Source: Parvularcula sp964342585 (lineage in GTDB: Bacteria; Pseudomonadota; Alphaproteobacteria; Caulobacterales; Parvularculaceae). From it: a stretch of 47,687 bases of DNA. The notes under the pieces were generated by a model. The model was not told the origin of the DNA. It ran no database searches and saw only the letters and a list, made by a program, of their open reading frames with translations. The position numbers and the translations under genes were made by a program. Positions 16,465-25,201 of this stretch are shown here, piece by piece (position 1 is the stretch's first letter; each line of letters starts with the position of its first letter). The stretch is from assembly GCA_964342585.1 (NCBI GenBank), contig CAYFHK010000002.1:1-47687 (forward strand). The letters are read 5' to 3'.

Positions 16465-17883
16465 CTATGAGGCCGAGTCCGACACCTTTGGCTTTACTTG
16501 AGGCGCCGTGTCATTCGCCCTTTCTGGGCGACGACCAAAGAAACAGGTGAACGCCGACCCGCGGCCTTCCGCACTTTCAATCTGCAACCCGGCCCGGTGG
16601 CGTTGGAGCACGTGTTTGACGATCGCGAGACCAAGGCCGGTGCCGCCTTTTGAGCGACTCAACTCTGGGTTCACACGATAGAACCGCTCGGTGAGCCGCG
16701 GCAGATCGGTCGGCTCAATCCCCGGGCCCTGATCTTCCACGCGCAGAAAGGCAATTTCGTCTTCATCAATGCCCGAGCGGATGGCAATTTGAGAGGCGGT
16801 GTCACCGCTGCGTAGCGCCCCCGCCATGACGGGAGGCGCCCCGCCGCCCACGCGGATCGTCACTGCCGGATCAGCCGCGTTGGCATCCACGCCATATTTC
16901 ATTGCATTATCACACAAATTCTGCACCAGGCGGAACAATTCGTGCCGATCGCCAATGACCTCGATGAGCCCATCAGCAACGACACAGTTCAGCCGTACGC
17001 CGCGCTTTTCGGCCACGGGCATGAGGCTCTCGCAGACAGATTTTGCGACATTGGCGAGATCCACCGTCTCATTGGGCAGCTTGTGCTCATTGAGCTCCAG
17101 TGTCGAAAGCCCAATCAAGTCTTCGACCAGCCGCAACATGCGCTCAACTTGGCCTGACATGATCCCTAAGAAACGGCTACGGGCCTGCGGGTCGTCGCGC
17201 GCATGCCCCTGCAGCGTCTCGATAAAGCCGCCGAGCGACGCCAATGGCGTGCGCAACTCATGACTTGCATTGGCAACAAAGTCTGTACGCATTCTTTCAA
17301 GCCGCTTCTGTTCCGTCCGATCGCGAAGCATCAAAACGACGCGTTGCTCCTGATTCTCGTCTAGCGGCGCCGCGTAGAACAAATGGGTCCGCTCATTGAC
17401 GCCCGGCGTGGTGAACTCCACTTCCGCAGGCTTTCCCGTCGCCCTGACCAACCGATAAGCCTCAAGCGCGGCAGGAGCACGGATGATGCTGGTGATATGA
17501 CGCCCCTTCATCTCCTCCCCGAAGAGTTCGACACAAGCAGGATTGAAGTTTTCGACATCGCCATTCCGGTCGAGCAGCATCACCGGCTGCGGCAACGCGT
17601 TCACCAGGGCGCGGAGCCGCGCATAGCCATCGCGATACTCCGCCTCGACATTCACGCCGACCGGCACGGCGGGGGCATCGCGCAACGTGTAGTATCGGAA
17701 GAATAGGATCGTCACATAGATCAAGTAGACGGCGATGGCGGCGGGAAGCGGCAAATGGGTCATCATCGCCACCGCGGCCAATAAGATCAGACCCGCCGCG
17801 CCGCATACGAGGAAGTCGCCAAGGCGACTCCGCCCGAAAGTGCGCATTTTCTGCACGTTCGTTTTCAGTTCGGTTTCGTTCAC
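16465..17883 (-). CDS. phoR: Phosphate regulon sensor histidine kinase PhoR
   Basis: A 472-residue kinase with two N-terminal membrane helices (about residues 22-42 and 45-63), a PAS domain (about 90-190), a HisKA dimerisation helix with phospho-acceptor His208 in NASHELRTPLASLGGF, and an HATPase domain with NLCDNAMKYG, VEDQGPGI and KGGTGLGLAIVKHV. It has almost no periplasmic loop, as is typical of PhoR. The GTG at 17883 has no clear ribosome-binding site; an ATG at 17847 is an alternative start. It heads the phoR-phoU-phoB group. Confidence 0.9.
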   Translation of the reverse strand: MNETELKTNVQKMRTFGRSRLGDFLVCGAAGLILLAAVAMMTHLPLPAAIAVYLIYVTILFFRYYTLRDAPAVPVGVNVEAEYRDGYARLRALVNALPQPVMLLDRNGDVENFNPACVELFGEEMKGRHITSIIRAPAALEAYRLVRATGKPAEVEFTTPGVNERTHLFYAAPLDENQEQRVVLMLRDRTEQKRLERMRTDFVANASHELRTPLASLGGFIETLQGHARDDPQARSRFLGIMSGQVERMLRLVEDLIGLSTLELNEHKLPNETVDLANVAKSVCESLMPVAEKRGVRLNCVVADGLIEVIGDRHELFRLVQNLCDNAMKYGVDANAADPAVTIRVGGGAPPVMAGALRSGDTASQIAIRSGIDEDEIAFLRVEDQGPGIEPTDLPRLTERFYRVNPELSRSKGGTGLGLAIVKHVLQRHRAGLQIESAEGRGSAFTCFFGRRPERANDTAPQVKPKVSDSAS

Positions 17884-17950
17884 GTCGACTGCGTGACCCG
17901 GCGCCGCAACGACCGCATTTCCATGTCGCTGTGGGCACGTCTCAGAACGA

Positions 17951-19282
17951 TCACCGTTTGGCCTTTCCCATCATCGACATTGCCGCCACCGTCATCGCCT
18001 CCGTCCCCACACGAATTGAGGGCTCCGGGCTGATCTTGAAAAAGGGCGAGTGATGCGATGGGGCGCTCGCCACTTGATCAGCGGGCGTGCCGCCAACGCG
18101 GAAGTAAACGCCCTTCACGTCGTGTTCAGGCGCCACAAAATAGGCGAAATCCTCTGCCCCCATCCCGGTACGATCACTTTCATAGAGGACATCCTCACCG
18201 AAATGCTTCGCAAATGTCGTGCGAAGGGCCGCTGCCAGCGCCGGATCATTTCGCGTTGGCGGCGTGGTCCGTGTTTTGGACGGCTTGACGATCGGCATCA
18301 GGTCTTCGGGCACATCCATCGAGACGGCAACGCCGCGCGCCACGCGCTCAATGCCTTCCAGCAATTGTTCGCGCACTTCGGGTTTATCCGAACGCACGGT
18401 CAGCTCGAGTTTCACCTCATCGGGGATGATGTTGTGCTTGATGCCCCCGTGGATCGAGCCCACCGTCACAACGCCCGCATCCAGCGGAGACAGCGTTCGG
18501 CTGACCAAGGATTGAAGGGAGACGACAATCTGGGCGGCCACAAGCACCGGGTCGATGCCTTTATGGGGCGAAGCGCCATGGGCGCCCACGCCGCGCACAA
18601 TCAGATCAACACTATCCGAGCTCGAATAAACTGGCCCGCCTTTCACCAACAGTTTGCCCGTCGGCATCTCCGAGGAGACATGCAACGCGAAAGCATAATC
18701 CGGCTTCGGAAAATCGGTGTATAACCCATCTTCGATCATCTCCCGCGCGCCCGAAATGATCTCTTCGGCCGGCTGTGCCGCCAGAACCAGCGTGCCCCGC
18801 CATTCGCTCTTCCGCTCCGCCATCTGCATCGCCGTGCCGATCAGCGAGGTAATGTGCACGTCGTGCCCACATGCATGCATGACAGGTTTTTCTTTTCCGT
18901 CGAGGTCCACCTGCCGCGCCTTTGAGGCATAGGGCAGACCCGTGTCCTCCTCGATCGGCAGCCCGTCCATGTCGGCCCGGATAAGCACTGTAGGCCCGGC
19001 GCCGTTTTCCATCACCGCCACAACACCGGTGCGACCGATCCCCTCGGTCACCTGATACCCTAGCGCCCGCAGCTCTTGTGCGATCCGCGCAGAGGTCTTG
19101 GTTTCGCGGAAAGACAGTTCGGGGTTGGCGTGAAAATACTCAAACAGCGGCCCAAGCGTTTCTTGGTAATCCGTCGCGATTGACTGCGCCAAGGGCGGCT
19201 GTGCGTGGGCACTGGCCGTTAGCAGCAGAAAAGCTGGCAGGGCAGACAAAGGGATTCTCATGGCGAGCGGCAGACTCCTCAT
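17951..19282 (-). CDS. Exported M20-family amidohydrolase/peptidase
   Basis: A 443-residue metallohydrolase of the M20D group (amidohydrolases such as hippurate or N-acyl-amino-acid hydrolases). A signal peptide is visible, with a hydrophobic core and an AHAQ cleavage site near residue 28. Metal-site motifs are RADMDGLPI, MHACGHDVH, AAQPAEE and the late GMGAEDFAYF; a GAHGASPHKGIDP dimerisation stretch is present. It should hydrolyse N-acyl amino acids or related amides in the periplasm; the substrate is unknown. A second ATG at 19261 is possible. It lies 53 bases after the beta-propeller gene and may share its transcript. Confidence 0.82.
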   Translation of the reverse strand: MRSLPLAMRIPLSALPAFLLLTASAHAQPPLAQSIATDYQETLGPLFEYFHANPELSFRETKTSARIAQELRALGYQVTEGIGRTGVVAVMENGAGPTVLIRADMDGLPIEEDTGLPYASKARQVDLDGKEKPVMHACGHDVHITSLIGTAMQMAERKSEWRGTLVLAAQPAEEIISGAREMIEDGLYTDFPKPDYAFALHVSSEMPTGKLLVKGGPVYSSSDSVDLIVRGVGAHGASPHKGIDPVLVAAQIVVSLQSLVSRTLSPLDAGVVTVGSIHGGIKHNIIPDEVKLELTVRSDKPEVREQLLEGIERVARGVAVSMDVPEDLMPIVKPSKTRTTPPTRNDPALAAALRTTFAKHFGEDVLYESDRTGMGAEDFAYFVAPEHDVKGVYFRVGGTPADQVASAPSHHSPFFKISPEPSIRVGTEAMTVAAMSMMGKAKR

Positions 19283-19335
19283 GTCACGACAACCTGAGGA
19301 GTGTATGGGGGTAACGCCACCCTCGCAAGGCAGGC

Positions 19336-20580
19336 CTATTCGACGCCGGTCATCACAAACTTCTGCACGCGGCGACCTGTATTCACCTCAGAAGTGTAGA
19401 GATTGCCCTCGCTGTCGACATCGACGCTGTGCAGCCAGATAAATTCACCGGGATACCGGCCATTCCGGCCAATCGCGCCCAGCTCCTCATAAGTCTCTGC
19501 GTCCAAGATCCACACTTGGCCGTTCATCATGTCTGCAATGTAGAGATATTCGCCGTCCGGTGAGAAGGCGACGTCCGATGCCGTCCGCGTGCCGCCGGTT
19601 TCAGGCGCAAGGACGATATTCTCAACGAAGACCGTTTCGCCTTCATCACTGGTCTCAAAGACTTGCACGCGATTGTTTCGACGATCGCAGACGTAAATCC
19701 GCTCGTCTGGCCCTGTGACGATGCAATGCACGATATCGCCAAAGCTGTCCGACGTCGGATTCGCCCCGCCATCAGCATTGCTTGAGGCTTGGCTTTGATC
19801 GAATTGGCCTTCGCGGGTCTTGGAGTCGGGCGAAACGCCATAGGCGCCCCAATATCGGCTGAACTCATTGGTCTCCGCGTCAAAACCAATAATCCGCTTG
19901 TTGATATAGCCATCCGCAATCAGAACATCACCGCTCGTGGGATCCACCGCAATGTCTGCCGGATTGCCCAACAAGGCCTGATCATAATTGCCCGCCGTCT
20001 CGGTCCGCTGGCCATAGGCGCGGATGAATTCGCCCTCTTGGGTGTAGTTCAATACGACATGGTCGCCATCGCCATTCCCGCCGATCCAGACAGTGCCATC
20101 GGGTGCGATGTGAATGCCGTGAACAACCGTCGGCCACTGGGTCACCCCATCGACGGCAGGCGCGATATCCGGCCCGCCCCAGCCTTTGATGTAATCGCCG
20201 TCTTGGGAGAATTGCATGACATGCGGCGCCGCCCGGCAGCACACGGCAATGGGCGGATCTTGGTCGAGACCATTGTCAGAGAAGCCGAGCGTGTTTGGCC
20301 GCTGGATCAGCCAAATTGTGTCGTCCGCCGCGACGGCCACGCCGGGCACATGGCCCAAGATCAGGTCTTCGGGCATTTTCGGCCATGAGGCGTCGGCCTT
20401 GAAACGCGGGATCGGTCGATCTGTGAATTGCTGCGTTTTGACATCCACCAGCGGCGACGTGACCACGGATGCTTCTTCGATCGCTGTCTCAGCAGAAGCA
20501 CTCGCCTCCTCGGGCGCTTCCGCGCAAGCGATCGAGATCGCCGCCACCGCGAAGGTCATGGTAAGACGATGAAAACGCAT
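19336..20580 (-). CDS. Exported NHL-type beta-propeller protein
   Basis: A 414-residue protein with a signal sequence ending IACAEAPEE; the Cys may be lipidated, although the residue at -3 is Ser rather than Leu. The rest is a series of NHL/six-bladed propeller repeats, for example GIHIAPDGTVWIGGN, NPADIAVDPTSGDVLIADG, DERIYVCDRRNNRVQVF, DVAFSPDGEYLYIAD and SVDVDSEGNLYTSEV. It resembles bacterial proteins grouped with peptidyl-alpha-hydroxyglycine lyases, but activity cannot be read from sequence alone. A CC pair occurs in the second blade. It lies between trpS and the M20 peptidase. Confidence 0.72.
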   Translation of the reverse strand: MRFHRLTMTFAVAAISIACAEAPEEASASAETAIEEASVVTSPLVDVKTQQFTDRPIPRFKADASWPKMPEDLILGHVPGVAVAADDTIWLIQRPNTLGFSDNGLDQDPPIAVCCRAAPHVMQFSQDGDYIKGWGGPDIAPAVDGVTQWPTVVHGIHIAPDGTVWIGGNGDGDHVVLNYTQEGEFIRAYGQRTETAGNYDQALLGNPADIAVDPTSGDVLIADGYINKRIIGFDAETNEFSRYWGAYGVSPDSKTREGQFDQSQASSNADGGANPTSDSFGDIVHCIVTGPDERIYVCDRRNNRVQVFETSDEGETVFVENIVLAPETGGTRTASDVAFSPDGEYLYIADMMNGQVWILDAETYEELGAIGRNGRYPGEFIWLHSVDVDSEGNLYTSEVNTGRRVQKFVMTGVE

Positions 20581-20600
20581 GGTTTTTGATCCCTCGAATG

Positions 20601-20630
20601 AATAATCGCGCCGATTCTACGCTCGGCGCG
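20601..20630 (-). terminator. Hairpin downstream of trpS, likely terminator
   Basis: CGCGCCGA (20607-20614) pairs perfectly with TCGGCGCG (20623-20630) around an eight-base loop. On the minus strand the stem is followed by ATTATTCATT, a weak T-rich tail. It would end trpS transcription before the propeller gene or reduce read-through into it. Confidence 0.5.
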
Positions 20631-20667
20631 CACCCTTTGCCTCGCGTCATATAGCCCGAAAATGCGA

Positions 20668-21690
20668 CTAGAGGAGGAACCCCACCTTTTCTTTCACCTC
20701 GCGGAGGATCGGGTCGGCAATGGCTGCCGCCCGCGCGGCGCCATCCCGCAGCACTGCATCGAGATGATCAGGATTGTCTTTCAATTGGCGCATTTCGGCC
20801 GACATTGGCGCGAGCTTCTCCACCGCGAGCTCAGCCAATGCCGGCTTGAACGCACCAAAGCCCTGCCCGCCAAATTCGGCCAGCACCGCCTCATCCGTCA
20901 TCCCCGCAAGGGCCGCGTAGATCCCGACAAGGTTTCGCGCCTCGGGACGGGCCTCAAGTTCCTCAACGCTTTCGGGCAAGGGCTCCGGGTCGGTTTTGGC
21001 CTTCTTGATCTTCTTGGCGATCGTATCGGCATCATCCATCAGCCCAATGCGAGACGCATCGGAAGGATCGGATTTCGACATTTTGGCCGACCCATCACGT
21101 AATGACATAACCCGGGCGCCAGGACCTTTAATCAGCGGCTCAGGCAACGGGAAGAAATCTTCCGCATCAAAATCATTGTTGAACCGGGTCGCGATATCTC
21201 GCGCCAGCTCAAGATGCTGCTTTTGATCTTCCCCTACCGGAACGAAGTGGGCGCGATACGCCAGAATGTCAGCCGCCATCAAATTGGGGTAGACGAACAA
21301 ACCGACAGAGGCTCGCTCTTTGTCCTTGCCCGCCTTATCTTTAAATTGCGTCATCCGATTGAGCCAGCCCATGCGGGCAACGCAATTGAAAATCCACGCG
21401 AGCTCTGCGTGTGCGCTCACCGCGGATTGATGGAAGATGATCGCTTTTTGCGGATCAATGCCGGCCGCCAGATAGGCCGCGGCGATTTCCCGCGTTTGAT
21501 CGCGCAGGGCCGCGGGGTCTTGCCAAACGGTGATCGCGTGCAAATCGACGATGCAATAAATGCAATCATAGTCGTCTTGCATCGCGACGAATTTGCGGAT
21601 GGCCCCGAGATAATTGCCCAGGTGCAAATTGCCTGTCGGCTGCACGCCTGAAAAGACGCGCGGACGCGTTTGTGAAGCTTCTGTCGTCAT
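20668..21690 (-). CDS. trpS: Tryptophan--tRNA ligase
   Basis: A 340-residue class I aminoacyl-tRNA synthetase. The HIGH-type motif is HLGN at residues 23-26, within GVQPTGNLHLGNYLGA, and the KMSKS loop is present unchanged in DGSAKMSKSDPSD. Other family blocks, such as YPNLMAADILAY and VGEDQKQHLELARD, are intact, and the length is normal. The start ATG at 21690 is 11 bases from the stop of the TetR gene, so trpS is probably transcribed with the regulator. Confidence 0.95.
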   Translation of the reverse strand: MTTEASQTRPRVFSGVQPTGNLHLGNYLGAIRKFVAMQDDYDCIYCIVDLHAITVWQDPAALRDQTREIAAAYLAAGIDPQKAIIFHQSAVSAHAELAWIFNCVARMGWLNRMTQFKDKAGKDKERASVGLFVYPNLMAADILAYRAHFVPVGEDQKQHLELARDIATRFNNDFDAEDFFPLPEPLIKGPGARVMSLRDGSAKMSKSDPSDASRIGLMDDADTIAKKIKKAKTDPEPLPESVEELEARPEARNLVGIYAALAGMTDEAVLAEFGGQGFGAFKPALAELAVEKLAPMSAEMRQLKDNPDHLDAVLRDGAARAAAIADPILREVKEKVGFLL

Positions 21691-21701
21691 AACCGCGGCT
21701 G

Positions 21702-22325
21702 TTACTCTGCTGAACGTTCGGACGCCAGCCCTCGCGGCTTCCCGCCATTCACGCCGTCTTCAATGAAGCGCCAGAGCTCACGGTAGAGCTCGTCCTGCGA
21801 CGGCGGATTCTCAGACAGTAAGGCATCGGCCATCGCCACGCGGACAGCGCCCACCACCGCCGGCCCCACGACATTGGGGTTCACATGGTCGTCGATATCG
21901 CCCTGCTCGATCCCCATGCGAATATTCTTGATCGCCCATTCGATGCTTTCGCGCCGACGCGGTTCTGAGCTCGCGAGCACCTCCGGGCTGCCGGAAAAAT
22001 TCGCGACCATCATTTTCGCGGCCGGATCGCCGAACAAGAAATTGATGGCGGCACCGAGCCGCGCGCGCTCGCGATCTTGCCAGCGGTAATTCTCGCCTTC
22101 GAGCTGTTCGGCAGCAGCCCACATGGCCTGCTGATACCGGTCGAAAAAATCCTTCACGACCGCCGAGATCAGCCCGGCCTTGTTGCCAAAGTAGTGATAG
22201 GCGAGCCCAACGGACGCATCGGCGCGACGAGCAACATCCGCCATCTCGATTTGCCCATTATGCTCGATCAACGCGGCTTGCGCTGCGGCAAGAATCCGCT
22301 CTCGCATCTGCGATTTTTCACTCAT
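21702..22325 (-). CDS. TetR/AcrR-family transcriptional regulator
   Basis: A 207-residue regulator. The N-terminal helix-turn-helix reads MADVARRADASVGLAYHYFGNKAGLISAVV, a standard TetR DNA-binding pattern. The helical C-terminal part shows no recognisable ligand motif. A GTG at 22328 precedes the ATG at 22325; neither has a good ribosome-binding site. The upstream region carries an 11-base inverted repeat that overlaps the likely promoter, so the protein probably represses itself. Its regulated genes are not evident; trpS just downstream may simply share the transcript. Confidence 0.85.
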   Translation of the reverse strand: MSEKSQMRERILAAAQAALIEHNGQIEMADVARRADASVGLAYHYFGNKAGLISAVVKDFFDRYQQAMWAAAEQLEGENYRWQDRERARLGAAINFLFGDPAAKMMVANFSGSPEVLASSEPRRRESIEWAIKNIRMGIEQGDIDDHVNPNVVGPAVVGAVRVAMADALLSENPPSQDELYRELWRFIEDGVNGGKPRGLASERSAE

Positions 22326-22370
22326 CACGAAACAACCACGCCAACAGTATTGAGAAACCGAAAAAATATG

Positions 22371-22417
22371 ATCTGACGAATATCGTTAACACAAGTCTAC
22401 GCTGTCATTCGTCAGAT
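22371..22417. promoter_or_regulatory. Inverted repeat at the TetR promoter, candidate operator
   Basis: ATCTGACGAAT (22371-22381) is repeated exactly inverted as ATTCGTCAGAT (22407-22417), with centres 36 bases apart. On the minus strand one arm falls between a possible -35 (TTGTGT) and -10 (CATATT) box of the regulator gene, as expected for autoregulation. The same stem followed by CATATTTTTT could instead end transcription of the polysaccharide genes, although its 25-base loop is long for a terminator. Confidence 0.55.
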
Positions 22418-22449
22418 TTCTAGCCTCACCACGCATTGCAGAGCGATTT

Positions 22450-22947
22450 TCAAAAGGCCATCACCCGCGCCGGGTCAATTGGTTTGCCATCCGATCGTAT
22501 CTCAAAATGGAGATGCGGACCCGTTGCATTGCCAGACATTCCGACAAATCCCACCGTCTGCCCGTGCACGACTTTGTCACCGAGACCGACGGCGTGGCGA
22601 TCAAGGTGCGCGTAATAGGTGGTAATGCCTTTGCCGTGATTGACAATTACCAGCCGGCCGAAACCGCGCTGCGTGCCTGCAAAAATCACCCGGCCCGATC
22701 CTGCCGAGGACACCGGCGTGCCGATCGGTGCACGCAGGTCGATCCCATAATGGCTGCGGCTCATGCTCCGCCTACCGAATGAGGAGCTCACATCCACCTG
22801 TGCAATCGGCCTCGTCAAATTCAGACTCGCAGCTTTATCGAATGAGGAAGCGCAGGCGGATAGCGCGGCGAGAAACGCTACGCACACGAAGGATCTAATC
22901 GTGATAATATGTGCCGTGCTGCGCATAATACTTGTAACTGCCCTCAT
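22450..22947 (-). CDS. M23-family peptidase lipoprotein (LytM-like)
   Basis: A 165-residue lipoprotein with lipobox LSAC (Cys at residue 32) and a compact M23 domain. Zinc-site elements are SRSHYGIDLRAP (H and D), YAHLDRH and GPHLHFEIR, so it should be an active metallo-endopeptidase cleaving peptidoglycan cross-links from the envelope. Its first 53 bases overlap the end of the tyrosine kinase gene in another frame, which suggests coupling of a wall-opening enzyme to polysaccharide export. A second ATG at 22926 is possible. Confidence 0.82.
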   Translation of the reverse strand: MRAVTSIMRSTAHIITIRSFVCVAFLAALSACASSFDKAASLNLTRPIAQVDVSSSFGRRSMSRSHYGIDLRAPIGTPVSSAGSGRVIFAGTQRGFGRLVIVNHGKGITTYYAHLDRHAVGLGDKVVHGQTVGFVGMSGNATGPHLHFEIRSDGKPIDPARVMAF

Positions 22948-25111
22948 ACCCGTATCCCGCCTGGCGCCGCATGTCCACTTGGGTCAATAGCGCACCGCCG
23001 AGGGGCGTATCGAGATCGGCGAGAATTTTCCGCGCCGATCGGGCCACCGCCACGGGGGTTTCTTTCCACCGAACACACTGGATCACCAGGTCTGCCGCCT
23101 CCACCACAGACCGTGCATCAGCAACGGCCGTGAGCGGCGGCGTATCGAGGATGATAACGTCGAAACGTTCACGCAAGCTTGCCAAAACCCGCGCAAACCC
23201 TTGCGCCCCAAAGGGATCTCCCGTGCCCGTGCGATCAAGGGCGGCAGGCAGGATCGACAGGTCTGTTCGCGGGTCCCGGACCAAGGATTGGTCAAGAGTG
23301 GCATCGCCGCGGACCAAGGGCAGCAAGCCGGTATTCGCCGCTTCGGCCGTTGTGTCGTCACGCTCGATATAAGCTGACAGCACCCGGCGACGAAGGTCAC
23401 AATCGACGACCACCGTCCGATCACCGGCCAATGCCGAGATGCGACCCAAACAGAGGGCCGAGGACGTTTTCCCTTCACCCGACACCGCAGAGGTGAAGGC
23501 AACCACCCGCCCCTTTGCCCCTTCCGGCAAGCTCCGCATCACCACACCGCGCAGCGTTCGATAGCTCTCCGCGAAAGCTGAGAGGGGCTTCTCGACCAAA
23601 TAGTCCTGGGGCGTCGCAATATCGCCCTGAAGCTTGTCTTGGCTCAGCATCGGAACGAGCGCAACGAGCGGCGCGCCCAATTGCTTCTCAACGTCCTCCG
23701 CGGTGCGGATACCACTATCGAAGGCTTCGATGAGGGCGATGGCGAGACCGCCCATTGCCGTCCCCAGCAACAGTCCGAGGGCCGCGTTGAGCTTTTTGTT
23801 TGGAAAGCTCGGGTCCGCTGGAACGCTCGCCGGATCTGCGATCCGCGCATCGGCTTCGGCCAGATCTTCAAACAGTTGCGCCTGTTGCGAGCGTTGTAAC
23901 AATTGCTCATAATTCCGCCGGCTGACTTCTGCTTCACGCTCGAGTTCGCGCAATCGGACGAGAGCTTGGTTGTCCGCCGTCAGCCCATCGCGCAGCTCTT
24001 CGATCGAGCGGCGGAGCGACAATACGCGCTCACGCGCCACGTCCACTTCATTCTTGAGCCCGGCGACGATGCGGCCCACCTCGCCGTTGATCTGTGCCGT
24101 GAGGTCCGCCGACTCTGAGGCGATATTCTCGACAAGGGGGTGCTTTGGCCCATAGCGTGTCTCAAGATCAGCCCTGCGGCGGGCCAAATCGGCCTGCTTC
24201 GCGCGGAGCGTCGCAATGGTTTGTGACGACAACACATCGCTGATCGCATCGGCGCCCGCGCCAAGCGAGAGCCGACGATTGACGGCAGAATACTTCGCTT
24301 GGCGCTCTGCTAGCGATGCCTCCTGGATGATGAGCTGCGCCTGCAGATCGGAGACCTGCTGTTCTGAAAGAAGCGAGCCTTCCGCGGATAAAAGCCCGGT
24401 TTCATTCCTGTACTGTTCAACGGCGATCTCTGCTGCGCGCAGCTCGCCGCGCGTGCGGGCCACCGCCGTATCGAGATAGTCCGTCATCAGCTCATAGGTT
24501 TCAAATTTTTGATCGAGCTGATCGATGAGGTATTGCCGCGCATAGGTATCCGCGATGGCTGCGGCCAATTCCGGGTCTTCGCTCGTGGCCGTAACATCGA
24601 TGGCATAGGTCACGCCCGCGCGCTCGACGGTCACCCGATCCATCAAGCGATCAATCGTCCGTGCTTTAATGACATTTTCCGATGGCGGCTCGCCCGCGAA
24701 TTGTGGCGGGATTAGGCGCTCAAGCAGGTCAACCTTCCCTTCCGCGAGTGGGTTGAACTCTGGCACCGTGTACAGATTGAGCTCTTCGGCAACGCGGGTC
24801 GCCATCGACCGTCCACCGATCAGCTCCACTTCAGTGGTCACGACTGCCGTGTCAGGCGACATGCCGCTGATAAACGCAGAAACATCCAGTGCTTGAGTTT
24901 GACGGGCGTTGAGCACCACTTTAGAGGTTGCATCATAAGTCGGCGTGAGGCGCAGCGTCACCACCGCCACCAGCGCCAAGACGATCATCAGCACGGAAAT
25001 AAATAGCCGAAACCGGCGCCGAAAAATGGCCCAAAGCTCCGGGATCGCACTCATCACCGTCTCCTGGGTGAGGGTGACGGGCGCAAATCGGATCGGTGTG
25101 TGTGCGTTCAT
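22895..25111 (-). CDS. Polysaccharide chain-length protein with BY-kinase domain (Wzc/ExoP-like)
   Basis: A 738-residue inner-membrane protein. Two membrane helices (about residues 35-57 and 440-462) flank a long periplasmic coiled-coil Wzz region, and a C-terminal cytoplasmic tyrosine autokinase follows. The kinase has Walker A SAVSGEGKTSSA (about 540), Walker A' VVVDCDLRRR and Walker B VIILDTPPL. The end is a tyrosine cluster of seven Tyr within the last 21 residues, the usual autophosphorylation tail. It should control polymer length and export together with the Wza-like lipoprotein upstream. No glycosyltransferases or polymerase are in the window. Confidence 0.9.
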   Translation of the reverse strand: MNAHTPIRFAPVTLTQETVMSAIPELWAIFRRRFRLFISVLMIVLALVAVVTLRLTPTYDATSKVVLNARQTQALDVSAFISGMSPDTAVVTTEVELIGGRSMATRVAEELNLYTVPEFNPLAEGKVDLLERLIPPQFAGEPPSENVIKARTIDRLMDRVTVERAGVTYAIDVTATSEDPELAAAIADTYARQYLIDQLDQKFETYELMTDYLDTAVARTRGELRAAEIAVEQYRNETGLLSAEGSLLSEQQVSDLQAQLIIQEASLAERQAKYSAVNRRLSLGAGADAISDVLSSQTIATLRAKQADLARRRADLETRYGPKHPLVENIASESADLTAQINGEVGRIVAGLKNEVDVARERVLSLRRSIEELRDGLTADNQALVRLRELEREAEVSRRNYEQLLQRSQQAQLFEDLAEADARIADPASVPADPSFPNKKLNAALGLLLGTAMGGLAIALIEAFDSGIRTAEDVEKQLGAPLVALVPMLSQDKLQGDIATPQDYLVEKPLSAFAESYRTLRGVVMRSLPEGAKGRVVAFTSAVSGEGKTSSALCLGRISALAGDRTVVVDCDLRRRVLSAYIERDDTTAEAANTGLLPLVRGDATLDQSLVRDPRTDLSILPAALDRTGTGDPFGAQGFARVLASLRERFDVIILDTPPLTAVADARSVVEAADLVIQCVRWKETPVAVARSARKILADLDTPLGGALLTQVDMRRQAGYGYEGSYKYYAQHGTYYHD

Positions 25112-25201
25112 GACGTCTCCACGGCGCCCGAATATCCGGTGCCTCGCTCATCTTATAGAGTGCGAGGCCTGTGCCATGTTAACCGCCCGTAAGGCCGGGA
25201 T

